64,000 nt of DNA from Hydrocarboniclastica marina. GTDB taxonomy: Bacteria > Pseudomonadota > Gammaproteobacteria > Pseudomonadales > Oleiphilaceae. A program made the position numbers and the translations under genes. The DNA lies in assembly GCF_004851605.1 (NCBI RefSeq), contig NZ_CP031093.1:1674001-1738000 (forward strand), given 5' to 3'. Below, one piece after another: positions 16,778-25,603 of this stretch; position 1 is the stretch's first letter; each line of letters begins with the position of its first letter. The notes beneath the pieces were generated by a model, which was not told the DNA's origin, did not search any database, and saw nothing but the letters and a program-made list of their open reading frames with translations.

Positions 16778-16909
16778 AGCTGACTTCCGTTTACAGCACG
16801 CAAGGATTGAAACTCCAGGGTTCGGTAGCGCCCTGGGCCCGGTTGGGGCGTATCCTAAATCAAAACCATGCTGATGGCATGATCTGGCTGACAGCTATTG
16901 GAAAGCGTG

Positions 16910-19519
16910 TCAGTTGAGTCCAAGGCGTGACCGCATCTCATCGGTTATAACCTGCTCAACGGACGCGTAACCCTGCCAGGGGTTCTGCTTGAGGCTGTCC
17001 AGACGTTCGGGCAGATTATGAACAGTCCATGCGTCTGCCCCGGTCAGCTTTTCAAGCTCGTCACGACCTATAGGCACCGATACAGCCATCCCGGGCCTCG
17101 CCCTGGCCGAGTACGCGGCTATGGTTGTGGCACCGTTGGAGTTGCGAAGGTAGTCAATAAATATACGGCCGACTCTGTTTCGTGGCCCCGAGACAGCGGT
17201 AAACCGGTCAGGCAGTAGCTTCGCCATGTGCCTTACGATGGCGCGGCTGAACGTTTTCACGCTGTCCCAACTGTCCTGCAGGGAGAGGGGCACAACGATG
17301 TGGATCCCCTTTCCGCCGCTGGTTTTCAGGAAGGCTGTCAACCCCAGCTCCTCCAGCACGGTCAGGGTCAGTTGGGTTGCCTCTATCATTCTCTGCCAGG
17401 GCAGACTTGGGTCGGGGTCCAGGTCCAGCACAAAGCAGTCCGGGTGCTCCAGGTCATGGCTGGTGGCGTTCCAGGCATGGAATTCAATGGTGTTCATCTG
17501 AACAGCCCCGACCAGTGCCTTGGCGTTATTTACGACCATGGCCGGTTGGCCGCTGAAGTGCTTATCCAGAAACTTCATTGCGGGAATGTTGAGCTTGTCC
17601 CCGTGTTTCTGAAAAAAAAGCTCACCATTAATGCCTTCCGGTGCCCGAACAATTGCGACTGGCCGGTCCTTTAGCACCGACAGAACCCAGGGAGACACTG
17701 TCTCGTAGTAGTCGGCCAGCTGTTGCTTGGTAGTGCCTGAAGCGGGGTCAATAATGCGCTCGGGATGCGATATTTTTACCCCATTGCCATTGGCGTCGGC
17801 CTGGTTCGAGGGGGCGACGTCCTTGGCTTTGCGCGCGCGCGGGGCGGGTGTTGGCTTGGGCTTTTCCCGCACAATATCCCGAACGGTCTTATCTTCGCGT
17901 AAGCCATGAAAGACAGCATGGCGGACGACGCCTTCGCGTGTCATCTGGGCAAAGGCGACTTCCGCCAGCAAAGAGGGCTCCAGCCAGTGTGCGCCGCGGG
18001 CGTCCGCGCCGGTCGGAGGGTCGGCCACGGCCGGTTTGCCGACTTCGAGCGGTTTGATCCGGGCGAATACACTCTTCAGCGTGGTGGCATTGAAACCGGT
18101 GCCCACCTTACCTGCATAACGCAGGTTGCCGCCGGGCTCGTCGTGCAGGCCCAGTAGAAGGGCGCCGAAATGACTGCGACTGTTTTTGGGTTCGGTGTAG
18201 CCGACTACGACGAACTCCTGGCGGTTAGAGCATTTCAACTTGAGCCAGTCCTTGCTTCGCCTTGCGGTGTAGCGGCTGCCGATTCGTTTCGCGATCAGCC
18301 CTTCCATCTGCAGTTCGCAGGCGCTGTTCAACATGGCTTCCCCGGTTTCCTCAAACTCCGCCGAGAACCGCAGTAGGTCAGAGTCGCTTTGATCAATTAT
18401 CTGACCCAGCGCAGACCGGCGCTGTTCGAGGGGAACCTGGCGCAGGTCCATCCCGTTGAGGTATGTAAGGTCAAACAGATAGTAAAGAATGCCGCTACTG
18501 GCGCCGGTGTTGAACGCATTCTGCAGTGCCTGAAAATCAGGCAGACCTTTGTCATCGGGCACCACGATTTCGCCGTCGAGCCACGCCGATTCGAGGGGCA
18601 GGCCGGATAAGGCTTCAGTCTGGCGCGGCATTCGACCGGTCCAGTCGTGCCCGTTGCGGGTGAACAAACGGACCTCGCCCTGATCAATCCGGGTCAGAAT
18701 GCGATAACCGTCGAACTTGATCTCGTACCGCCAGCCGTCCCCACTGGGAACGGAGTCCGCCAGAGTCGCAAGCTGTGGCTTTTGAAGCTCAGGTATTGGT
18801 GCCTCACGCGCGCCGTCAAGCCCCGTCTTTGTGCCTTGCGTTCCGCCACTGCCCCTGCTGACATTACGTGCCCGAGTCGCTGGCTGCTCGTTCGTTTGTC
18901 GGCCTCGCGCCGGTTTTTTTTTGCTGGGAGATTGAGAACCGGAGGGCAGGGGCTGGCCGCTGAGTACGCTGTCCGGCAAAGCCTTGGTAATGTCGTAGTC
19001 GGACTCAGATCGAGCCGCGTCATCCTTCGATTTGATAAGGAACCACTGCTGCTTGCTGCCTGACATCCCGGTGCGGACGAGGTTCCACGAACCCGACAGC
19101 TTGGCGCCCTCGAGCTCGAACTTCAGCTTACCTTTGCGGAACGCGGCCACGGGGTCTTTGTCTGCCGGGATCCAGATTCCCTGGTCCCAGACAATCATGT
19201 CGCCCGCGCCGTACCCCCCTTCAGCAATGTTGCCTTCAAAGAGGCCATACTCTAGCGGGTGGTCTTCGACCTGAACCGCCAATCGCCTGGATTTGGGGTC
19301 CAGACTGGGGCCTTTAGGTACAGCCCAGCTTTTTAGCGTACCTTCCAGCTCCAACCGGAAATCGTAATGCAATCGCCGTGCAGCATGTTTCTGAATAACG
19401 AATTTGAGACCCTGCGCTGGACTGCCTTTACTTTTTTTTTGCCTGACACGGGAGCCAGCCGGTTCGGCGGTCACCGAAAAGTTCCGCTTCCTGCGGTATT
19501 CTTCCAACGCGTCAGACAT
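16910..19519 (-). CDS. ligD: multifunctional ATP-dependent DNA ligase LigD
   Basis: An 869-residue bacterial end-joining protein with three domains. The N-terminal 3'-phosphoesterase covers about residues 30-180 (RRLHYDFRLELEGTLKSWAVPKG). A low-complexity linker follows. The ATP-dependent ligase is about 230-540, with the nucleotidyl Lys in EIKFDGYRI. The C-terminal primase/polymerase is about 580-869, with the metal-binding DLDPDPS. This phosphoesterase-ligase-polymerase order is that of Pseudomonas LigD. The ATG at 19519 follows GGGAGG; the frame upstream is non-homologous. LigD works with Ku in non-homologous end joining; no ku gene is in this window. Confidence 0.94.
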   Translation of the reverse strand: MSDALEEYRRKRNFSVTAEPAGSRVRQKKSKGSPAQGLKFVIQKHAARRLHYDFRLELEGTLKSWAVPKGPSLDPKSRRLAVQVEDHPLEYGLFEGNIAEGGYGAGDMIVWDQGIWIPADKDPVAAFRKGKLKFELEGAKLSGSWNLVRTGMSGSKQQWFLIKSKDDAARSESDYDITKALPDSVLSGQPLPSGSQSPSKKKPARGRQTNEQPATRARNVSRGSGGTQGTKTGLDGAREAPIPELQKPQLATLADSVPSGDGWRYEIKFDGYRILTRIDQGEVRLFTRNGHDWTGRMPRQTEALSGLPLESAWLDGEIVVPDDKGLPDFQALQNAFNTGASSGILYYLFDLTYLNGMDLRQVPLEQRRSALGQIIDQSDSDLLRFSAEFEETGEAMLNSACELQMEGLIAKRIGSRYTARRSKDWLKLKCSNRQEFVVVGYTEPKNSRSHFGALLLGLHDEPGGNLRYAGKVGTGFNATTLKSVFARIKPLEVGKPAVADPPTGADARGAHWLEPSLLAEVAFAQMTREGVVRHAVFHGLREDKTVRDIVREKPKPTPAPRARKAKDVAPSNQADANGNGVKISHPERIIDPASGTTKQQLADYYETVSPWVLSVLKDRPVAIVRAPEGINGELFFQKHGDKLNIPAMKFLDKHFSGQPAMVVNNAKALVGAVQMNTIEFHAWNATSHDLEHPDCFVLDLDPDPSLPWQRMIEATQLTLTVLEELGLTAFLKTSGGKGIHIVVPLSLQDSWDSVKTFSRAIVRHMAKLLPDRFTAVSGPRNRVGRIFIDYLRNSNGATTIAAYSARARPGMAVSVPIGRDELEKLTGADAWTVHNLPERLDSLKQNPWQGYASVEQVITDEMRSRLGLN

Positions 19520-19724
19520 TGTGCCTCCCTGGCGACATTTTGCTCTGGCCGGGGCAGATCGCCCGCCTGAAAAGAACCATAGCAAAACTCGTGACCAGGT
19601 TGCAGTTCTCGCGCAGGCCGTAGCCGTAGTTCTGCCCTGCGCGGCCCGTCTGGTAAAGTGCCTGTCATACATTTCAAACAAGCTGTGGTAATCTGGTCTG
19701 TAAACCTAGTTTGGAGGATGCGTC

Positions 19725-20711
19725 ATCGCTATATCGACTACTGAGCAGGACAGCGCTCGCGCAGCCAAGGCTGAAGCAATTGCTTCGTTGGAGCCGCTCG
19801 CGGAAAAACTGATGGCCCGCCATCTTGAGGAACGCAACCTCTGGTTCCCCAGCGATTTCCTTCCCGTAAGTGAGCAGATGACGGACGAGCAGTTGCGCAA
19901 CATGGCGGAGCTACCCGAAAGGGCCCGCGGTATGCCCGATGCGGTCCGCGTAGCGCTCGCGTTGAACCTCCTCACTGAAGAGGGCCTGCCACACTTCCAT
20001 CGCTTGCTGGCCACCTACCTGGGCAGCAATAACGCCTGGTCCCGCTGGAACTTCATGTGGACGGCGGAGGAAGACCGCCACGGCGCCGTGATGCATAACT
20101 ACGTGCGGGACGCCCGGCTTTTCGACATGCGCGCCTTCGAGGAACTTCAGTATCAGTATCTCGAAGCGGGTTTCGACCCCGAGTGGCATAGCGATCCGTA
20201 TCAGTTGTTGGCCTATACCAGTCTGCAGGAGCGTGCGACCCAGTCGGCCCACGCAAATACAGGGAAGCTCGCGGCCAAATATGATCCCATGATCCAGCGC
20301 ATACTGGGCTATGTGGCGGCGGACGAGTCCCGACATTTCAAGTTCTATCGTGATTCGTTCCGCGGTCTGCTAGAGACTGATTCCACCAATGCCATGCAGT
20401 CTGCACTCAAGGTCATGCCACGCCTGGCCATGCCTGGACACAGTATCACCGGGTATGTGGAAATGGCGGAAGTAGTGCGCCGGGCAGGGATCTACGGACC
20501 GCGCGACTATCGTAAAGTGGTCGCCGAATGCCTGGAAGCATGGGGTATTGCCGAGCTGACGCCAGTGGACGCCGCCGGACGTGAAGCTCAGGACAAAATG
20601 ATGGCGGTGCCGGCGCGTCTGGATAAGTTGGCGGACCTTCTGGAACGGCGGACCAAGAGCAAAGGTTTCTCTTTCGACGTGATCTACAAGCGGGGCTTGG
20701 ACTTCGCCTGA
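19725..20711 (+). CDS. acyl-ACP desaturase, soluble di-iron type, apparent AUC start
   Basis: About 328 residues from the proposed start. The family (FA_desaturase_2) inserts a double bond into acyl-ACP using a di-iron site. The metal motifs EEDRH (in WTAEEDRHGAVM) and DESRH (in VAADESRHFKFY) are present. The only in-frame ATG/GTG/TTG start is a TTG at 19788, which lacks a ribosome site and would cut off an Ala/Glu-rich N-terminal helix. A strong GGAGG (19713-19717) is seven bases before ATC GCT ATA (19725), in frame with a coherent N-terminus. The ATG at 19718 is out of frame and stops after eight codons. I infer an AUC start, or a point change of ATG to ATC. Confidence 0.82.
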   Translation: MAISTTEQDSARAAKAEAIASLEPLAEKLMARHLEERNLWFPSDFLPVSEQMTDEQLRNMAELPERARGMPDAVRVALALNLLTEEGLPHFHRLLATYLGSNNAWSRWNFMWTAEEDRHGAVMHNYVRDARLFDMRAFEELQYQYLEAGFDPEWHSDPYQLLAYTSLQERATQSAHANTGKLAAKYDPMIQRILGYVAADESRHFKFYRDSFRGLLETDSTNAMQSALKVMPRLAMPGHSITGYVEMAEVVRRAGIYGPRDYRKVVAECLEAWGIAELTPVDAAGREAQDKMMAVPARLDKLADLLERRTKSKGFSFDVIYKRGLDFA

Positions 20712-21095
20712 CCGAAACCCGCCAGCGCCGGCACCGGTCGTTGTCTGCGCTGGCTGTGAAGGCGCGGATTGGCTTGTGCGATAGTGACGGCCTGCTGTCG
20801 CTACGGCGCAACCGCAACCGCAACCGCAACCGACAAGCGGAATCAAATTGGTGCCCGACCGATTTGCCCCAGACCGTACCCAAGGCGGTGGCTACCCGCT
20901 GGCCATCGGCCTGTCTCAATCTTCTCCCGCCACGCGGCGTCGCAGGCCATCTCCACTAGTTGGCCGCCGTTACAGCTGAGTCTTCACACCCACGCATGGT
21001 TATTGCTGTACAGAAGAGCATGGCCGCCCATCTTACAACTGTTGCAGGGAATGAAGCTCGCCAAAAGATGCAAACCGGACAGGCTTTCGCTCAGT
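20712..21095. other. gap downstream of the desaturase, no gene seen
   Basis: 384 bases with only short, compositionally odd frames. It holds the GCAACC hexamer array (20808-20831). No clear terminator follows the desaturase stop and no RNA gene was recognised. Confidence 0.4.
20808..20831. repeat. tandem hexanucleotide repeat, GCAACC x4
   Basis: Four perfect head-to-tail copies of GCAACC. It lies 97 bases after the desaturase stop, outside any supported gene. Such a short-period array may vary in copy number between strains by slippage. Confidence 0.85.
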
Positions 21096-21266
21096 TTAAT
21101 GCGAAGCGATTTTCGGAATCTGCAACTGTCCCTTGGCTGGCTGGGACGTCGCGGTGTCCTCGACAGGCAACCGGGCCATCGAAAAAGCAGCGATAAGGAT
21201 CAGAATCATGAAGATCTGGGGCAGGTAATCGCTTACGAAATGCGCGGCATTCTTCAGGGGTGTCAT
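21096..21266 (-). CDS. small single-pass membrane protein (56 residues), unknown
   Basis: Too short for many gene finders. The frame runs ATG at 21264-21266 to TAA at 21096-21098. Residues 1-15 are amphipathic (MTPLKNAAHFVSDYL), residues about 16-31 are strongly hydrophobic (QIFMILILIAAFSMAR), and the remainder is polar and ends IPKIASH. AGGAAG lies just before the start codon. Codon use resembles neighbouring genes, with third positions mostly G or C outside the hydrophobic part. It sits alone in a roughly 970-base gap. No family recognised; a membrane-complex accessory subunit or regulatory small protein is possible. Confidence 0.5.
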   Translation of the reverse strand: MTPLKNAAHFVSDYLPQIFMILILIAAFSMARLPVEDTATSQPAKGQLQIPKIASH

Positions 21267-21490
21267 CTCTTCCTAACTTCTGGTGGGGTGATTAATTGAG
21301 GCGCGACAGTATCATTAAATTGGCGCAAATAAACTAAGTAGAATGCGAATTTTGTGTATTTAGGTAACACAATTGTTGCGCTGTATAACGCGCTTGAATT
21401 CTCTGCTCTCTCTCATCACAAGCTAGTTGCAAATTGGCCTGTCCGCCAGTGCCGGCGCGTCGCTGGCGAAACTATTTTTACGCGGCTGGT

Positions 21491-21536
21491 ACACGGTTTT
21501 TGTAGGCCAAACACACGGCTTTTGTTGGCCAAACAC
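21491..21536. repeat. two tandem copies of a 22-bp repeat
   Basis: The units at 21491-21512 and 21513-21534 both read ACACGG-T(T/C)TTTGT-(A/T)-GGCCAAAC with two or so substitutions; the pattern continues two bases into the next unit. The period of about two helical turns suggests paired protein-binding sites on one DNA face. It lies in the gap between the small membrane protein and the flavoprotein gene. Confidence 0.6.
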
Positions 21537-21662
21537 AAAGTGCCTAGCGCCGTCAGGAACGTGGCTTGCCAGGACGCGGTCGCCGCAACGGCAAAAGCTC
21601 AAAAGCAGTCGTAAACAGGAAGCAGGAAAGACGAACAGCCGGGCCAGAGGAAGCGCATAAAC

Positions 21663-21690
21663 GGGAGGCGTGAATCACGGTTACGCCTCC
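21663..21690 (-). terminator. hairpin at the end of the BaiN/YhiN gene
   Basis: GGAGGCGT and ACGCCTCC (21663-21670 and 21683-21690) form an 8-bp stem that overlaps the stop codon of the minus-strand gene. The minus-strand sequence after it is CCGTTTATG, only a weak T-run, so termination is plausible but not certain. Confidence 0.5.
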
Positions 21691-22874
21691 TGCCCGGCGG
21701 CGACCCCCGAGGCCCAGGCCCACTGAAAGTTGTGGCCTCCGAGCTGGCCGGTCACGTCCACGACCTCGCCAATGAAAAAAAGTCCTGGAATGGATCTGGC
21801 CGCCATCGTGCGGGAGGAAAGTTCCGTGGTATCGACACCGCCCAGAGTGACCTCCGCAGTGCGATAGCCTTCTGTCCCGGCTGGCTTGATCAGCCATTGC
21901 TGAAGCGTACCAGCCACGGTCTCGATGTCTTCATTAGTGTGATCCTGTAGAGGCCGGTCCAAGTCGTGACTGACGGCAAGGGACTGCAAGAACCGTCTGG
22001 GGAGGTGATCTGCGCAATATTGGGCAACGGTCTTTTGCGGGGACGCCCTCCGCAGCCCGTATAGGTCCTCCTGCACGCTCTGTAGGGGCAAGAGGTTGAG
22101 GGAGACGGTCTCACCGGGTTGCCAATAGCTGGAGACCTGTAACATGGCGGGCCCGCTCAGTCCGCGGTGGGTGAAAAGCATGGGCTCAGTGAACGTCGTT
22201 TTCGGCCCCGGAGGCGCAACTCTCGCCTGAACCTCACAGCTGAGTCCTGCCAGCGTCTCGAAACGGGCCTTGTCGTGGGGATGAAGCGTAAAGGGCACCA
22301 GCCCTGGTCGGGTAGGGAGGATGTTGAGGCCAAATTGTCGGGCCAGGTTATAGCCGAAGCCGCTGGCACCCAGGGTGGGTATGGACAGGCCGCCGCTGGC
22401 TATGATCACCGATGCGCATTCATAGATGCCTTCGGACGTTTTCAGACGGAAGCCCTGGTTCAGTGGTTGGACCTCGTCTATTGCTACCTTTAGCCTTATC
22501 TCTGCGCCGGCCCATTCACACTCAGTCATGAGCATGGTGAGGATATCCCGACTCGAACCCTGACAGAACAGCTGGCCGGCCGCCTTTTCTTCATGGGCAA
22601 CGCCATGACGTTCGACCAGTTCCAGGAAGTCCCACGGCGAGTATCGTTTGAGGGCGGAAATGCAGAAAGCCGGATTGTCCGATAGGAAATTGGCGGGCGT
22701 ACTGTTCAGGTTGGTGAAATTGCAGCGACCGCCCCCGGACATCAGTATCTTCTTGCCGGCCTTGTTTGCGTGATCAAGGACGGTAACGCGACGGCCGCGA
22801 TAGCCGGCTGTAAGCGCTGCCATCAGACCCGCTGCGCCTGCGCCTATCACAATTACATCGGTTTTATGGGGCAT
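21681..22874 (-). CDS. FAD-dependent oxidoreductase, HI0933/BaiN (YhiN) family
   Basis: A 397-residue flavoprotein. The N-terminal FAD motif is IGAGAAGLMAALTAG (about residues 9-23), followed by SGGGRCNFTN, diagnostic of the HI0933 family, and the C-terminal FFIGEVVDVTGQLGGHNFQWAWASG block. Length equals E. coli YhiN (400). The ATG at 22874 (MPHKTDV) is chosen because it places the FAD motif at the usual distance; the frame runs on upstream without homology. The physiological substrate of this family in proteobacteria is not settled. It stands alone, divergent from the permease at 23098. Confidence 0.88.
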   Translation of the reverse strand: MPHKTDVIVIGAGAAGLMAALTAGYRGRRVTVLDHANKAGKKILMSGGGRCNFTNLNSTPANFLSDNPAFCISALKRYSPWDFLELVERHGVAHEEKAAGQLFCQGSSRDILTMLMTECEWAGAEIRLKVAIDEVQPLNQGFRLKTSEGIYECASVIIASGGLSIPTLGASGFGYNLARQFGLNILPTRPGLVPFTLHPHDKARFETLAGLSCEVQARVAPPGPKTTFTEPMLFTHRGLSGPAMLQVSSYWQPGETVSLNLLPLQSVQEDLYGLRRASPQKTVAQYCADHLPRRFLQSLAVSHDLDRPLQDHTNEDIETVAGTLQQWLIKPAGTEGYRTAEVTLGGVDTTELSSRTMAARSIPGLFFIGEVVDVTGQLGGHNFQWAWASGVAAGQEA

Positions 22875-23097
22875 GCAGGACCTAGACAGTAATTTTGCGG
22901 ACCAAAGCCCGGCTTGGACAGAAACGGTTGAGACTGCGGCAGGCCACAGTCCGGCGCACAGTGTAGACGGCCACCGCCGGGTTCGCATTTTCCTTTTGTC
23001 ATGTCTCTGTCAGACGCCAGATAGACGGTGAACCCTGAGCGCGAACTCAGGTAAACTGCGGCCGTGGCTTCGCGCCTACAGACTGAAGGAAGAGGTA

Positions 23098-24198
23098 ATG
23101 GCCGAGGTACAGTACTCAGTAGACCCCCCCCAACAAGAGCGCCGACGCAGACGCTCAGCGACGGATCGGCTGGAGACGCCCCTGTATGGGCTTTTTGTGC
23201 TGGGGATTCTCTATACGCTCTATGTGGCGCATGGTGTGATCCTGCCCGTGTTGCTGGCGCTGCTCACCAGCCTGCTAATGGCGCCGGTAGTGAGAGTGCT
23301 CCGGCGACGCCTGCGAATTCCGCCTGCGGTCAGTGCTCTTGTACTTATTGCTGCGTTTCTGGGTGCCCTTGGCGGTCTGACCTGGACAGTGTCCCAGCCC
23401 CTGCTGGAGTGGGCCGGCAAGGCTCCGGAGAGCTTTTCAAAGTTGGCCCTGGGGCAGAGCAGTATCAAGACGACGATTGAACAGGTGACGCGGTCGGCCG
23501 AAGAGGTGGAAGAAACTGTTGATGGCCTGAGCGAAGAGAAGGTCACGACGGTTGTGTTGCAGCAGGATTCGTGGCGGCAGAAATTGTTCGCTAAAGCCCA
23601 GGAGGGCCTGGCCGGGCTGGCGCTGGCTATGGCGCTGAGTTATTTCCTGCTCGTCAATGGCGACCGGCTGATTCAGAACCTGGCGCGGCAGTTGCCCCGG
23701 CATGCGAGGCGACGGGTGCTTCATATGATTCGCGACAGCCAGGAAGAGATCGCCAAATACCTTGGTATTATCAGCCTCAGTAACACGCTGGTCGGCTTGC
23801 TGACAGGGCTTATGACCTGGGCAATAGGGCTGCCATCGCCGGTCGTTTGGGGCGTTGTCGCCGGGCTTACGCGCTTTGTTCCTTATCTGGGCGTCATAAT
23901 CACCATCGCGCTGTTGGCTGTCGTATCTGTCGCCAGCCTGGATGAGATCTGGTTGATGTCCTTGGCGCCCCTCGGCTTTCTGGCTCTTACATCGCTGGTA
24001 GGCTTCTTTCTTGAGCCTTTCATCCATGGCTTCAGGATGTCGATTAATCCCATACTGATTTTTATCTCGATCTTCTTCTGGGGTTGGCTCTGGGGTCCCG
24101 TCGGTGTGCTTCTGGCGGTTCCTCTCATGACAGTGATACAGGTGGTTCTGAAGCAGATTCCGAAGCTGCGGCCTGTCTATAAGGTTATCGCGCGGTAA
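23098..24198 (+). CDS. AI-2E family transporter (PerM-like permease)
   Basis: A 366-residue inner-membrane protein. After a charged N-terminus (QERRRRRSATDR) come two hydrophobic helices, a long cytosolic or periplasmic helical region (about 115-165), and five to six further helices with the family blocks NTLVGLLTGLMTWAIGLPSPVVWGVVAGLTRFVPYLG and PVGVLLAVPLMTVIQVVL. The family exports AI-2 or acts in Na+/H+ antiport; which applies here is unknown. GAGG lies seven bases before the ATG. In Pseudomonas a related permease gene lies between tusA-like and bcp genes; here that position is empty and this copy is elsewhere. Confidence 0.85.
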   Translation: MAEVQYSVDPPQQERRRRRSATDRLETPLYGLFVLGILYTLYVAHGVILPVLLALLTSLLMAPVVRVLRRRLRIPPAVSALVLIAAFLGALGGLTWTVSQPLLEWAGKAPESFSKLALGQSSIKTTIEQVTRSAEEVEETVDGLSEEKVTTVVLQQDSWRQKLFAKAQEGLAGLALAMALSYFLLVNGDRLIQNLARQLPRHARRRVLHMIRDSQEEIAKYLGIISLSNTLVGLLTGLMTWAIGLPSPVVWGVVAGLTRFVPYLGVIITIALLAVVSVASLDEIWLMSLAPLGFLALTSLVGFFLEPFIHGFRMSINPILIFISIFFWGWLWGPVGVLLAVPLMTVIQVVLKQIPKLRPVYKVIAR

Positions 24199-24272
24199 CG
24201 GCCTGAACGCATGAGGTGCCCGGCTCAGCACCGGTCGCCTCATTCTCAAGCTTGGAAAGCCACGGAGATTTT

Positions 24273-24566
24273 ATGGGTGATTCGTTTACACCAGAAGAAC
24301 TGGAGCGCTTCCTGCTCCAACTAAGAGATCAGGACCTGGAAGCGATCGGGCGGCGCCTCGGGCTCGACCTGCACGGGCCGGAATCCAGGACAAAGTTCAG
24401 ACAAGAGCTCAGGCGTGACGTCGCGCTTCAGGCTCGAGCGAAGGCGCTAGCCTTAACGTTGTCGGCCAGCGCGAAATGCTCTTTTTGCGGGAACGACGGC
24501 TCGAAAGTCGTTGAAAGCCCGTCCGGGGCAAGCATCTGCACGCGTTGCCTCGAGAAAATGCGCTAA
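24273..24566 (+). CDS. small protein with a ClpX-type C4 zinc finger
   Basis: A 97-residue protein. Residues 1-60 are helical and charged (FTPEELERFLLQLRDQDLEAIGRRLGLDL). The C-terminal 35 residues read CSFCGNDGSKVVESP, then ICTRCLEKM: two CxxC pairs in the same frame as the N-terminal zinc-binding domain of ClpX (CSFCGK...IC..C). It has no AAA+ module. GGAG lies before the ATG at 24273; the longer frame upstream adds a non-conserved leader. The next gene is rlmJ, 62 bases on. It could mimic the ClpX adaptor-binding domain or simply dimerise through the finger; function unknown. Confidence 0.7.
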   Translation: MGDSFTPEELERFLLQLRDQDLEAIGRRLGLDLHGPESRTKFRQELRRDVALQARAKALALTLSASAKCSFCGNDGSKVVESPSGASICTRCLEKMR

Positions 24567-24628
24567 AGCGCTAACGCCCTCGCACGTTGCTTGCGGGGCC
24601 ATAATTCTGCAACTACTCGAGAATACAT

Positions 24629-25468
24629 ATGCTCAGTTACCGCCACGCTTTTCATGCCGGCAACCCGGCTGACGTCTTGAAGCATGTGGTGGTGGTACGC
24701 TGTCTGGCGTACCTTAACCAGAAGGAGAAGCCCTATCTGGTTGTCGACACTCATGCTGGCGCGGGGCGCTACCGTCTGGACGACGCTTCGGCCCAGAAAA
24801 CCGGCGAGTATCAGCAGGGCATTGCCCGGCTATGGCATCGACAGGACTTGCCAGAGGCGCTTCGCGGCTATGTGCAGTTGGTGAAAGAGATCAACAGCAG
24901 CGATGAGCTGACGCAGTACCCGGGCTCTCCGTGGCTGATTCGCACATTGATCCGCGAACAGGATCGGGCCATTTTTTATGAGCTCCACTCCAAGGACCAT
25001 GCTTTGCTCAAAAGGCACCTTGAGCGCAAGCCGCAGATTATCACGCGCTGTGAAGATGGGTTGACCGGTGTGATCGCTCTTATGCCGCCGAACGAACGCC
25101 GCGGTCTGGTGCTGATGGATCCGTCCTACGAAGTTAAAGAAGACTATCAGCAAGTGGTGAGTGTGCTGGAGAAAGCACACAGGCGGTTTGCCACAGGCAC
25201 TTTTCTGGTGTGGTATCCCGTAGTAGACCGGGAACGTATCAGCGCCATGGAACGAGCGGTCAAGCGCACGGGTATTCGTAATATCAAGCAGTTCGAGTTC
25301 TCGACCTGTCCGGACTTCCCGGGGCGCGGAATGAGCGCGAGCGGTATGTTTGTGGTTAATCCACCATGGACGCTCGAGCAGGAAATGCAGCAGATTTTGC
25401 CGTATCTGGTCGATGTTATGGCACCGGATCAGGGCAGCTTTCGCTATAAAACACTTGTGGCAGAGTAG
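24629..25468 (+). CDS. rlmJ: 23S rRNA (adenine(2030)-N6)-methyltransferase
   Basis: A 279-residue cytosolic SAM-dependent enzyme that methylates A2030 of 23S rRNA. The N-terminus MLSYRHAFHAGNPADVLKH is the family hallmark; VVDTHAGAGRY (about 38-48) binds SAM; the DPSYEVK block at about 167 is the catalytic DPxY motif; and FVVNPPW occurs near the C-terminus. Length matches E. coli RlmJ (280). It is followed by a DUF2784 gene 135 bases away; no operon partner with a related function. Confidence 0.95.
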   Translation: MLSYRHAFHAGNPADVLKHVVVVRCLAYLNQKEKPYLVVDTHAGAGRYRLDDASAQKTGEYQQGIARLWHRQDLPEALRGYVQLVKEINSSDELTQYPGSPWLIRTLIREQDRAIFYELHSKDHALLKRHLERKPQIITRCEDGLTGVIALMPPNERRGLVLMDPSYEVKEDYQQVVSVLEKAHRRFATGTFLVWYPVVDRERISAMERAVKRTGIRNIKQFEFSTCPDFPGRGMSASGMFVVNPPWTLEQEMQQILPYLVDVMAPDQGSFRYKTLVAE

Positions 25469-25603
25469 CATCGCTTGCGTCCAGGGAATTTGGGGTGACA
25501 CGCGTGGCCCCATTCCGGGGCGATCGGGTGCTGCAGCCAGAGGGAGATATTCCCGAGGCCACCGGATGCCACTGATACCGCGAATGTAACAGGGAGGCGC
25601 CCG

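Noticed and set aside
20446-20919. 157-codon minus-strand frame rich in Arg/Leu repeats
   Set aside because: It overlaps the desaturase antisense and its low-complexity part is only the GCAACC array read in frame.
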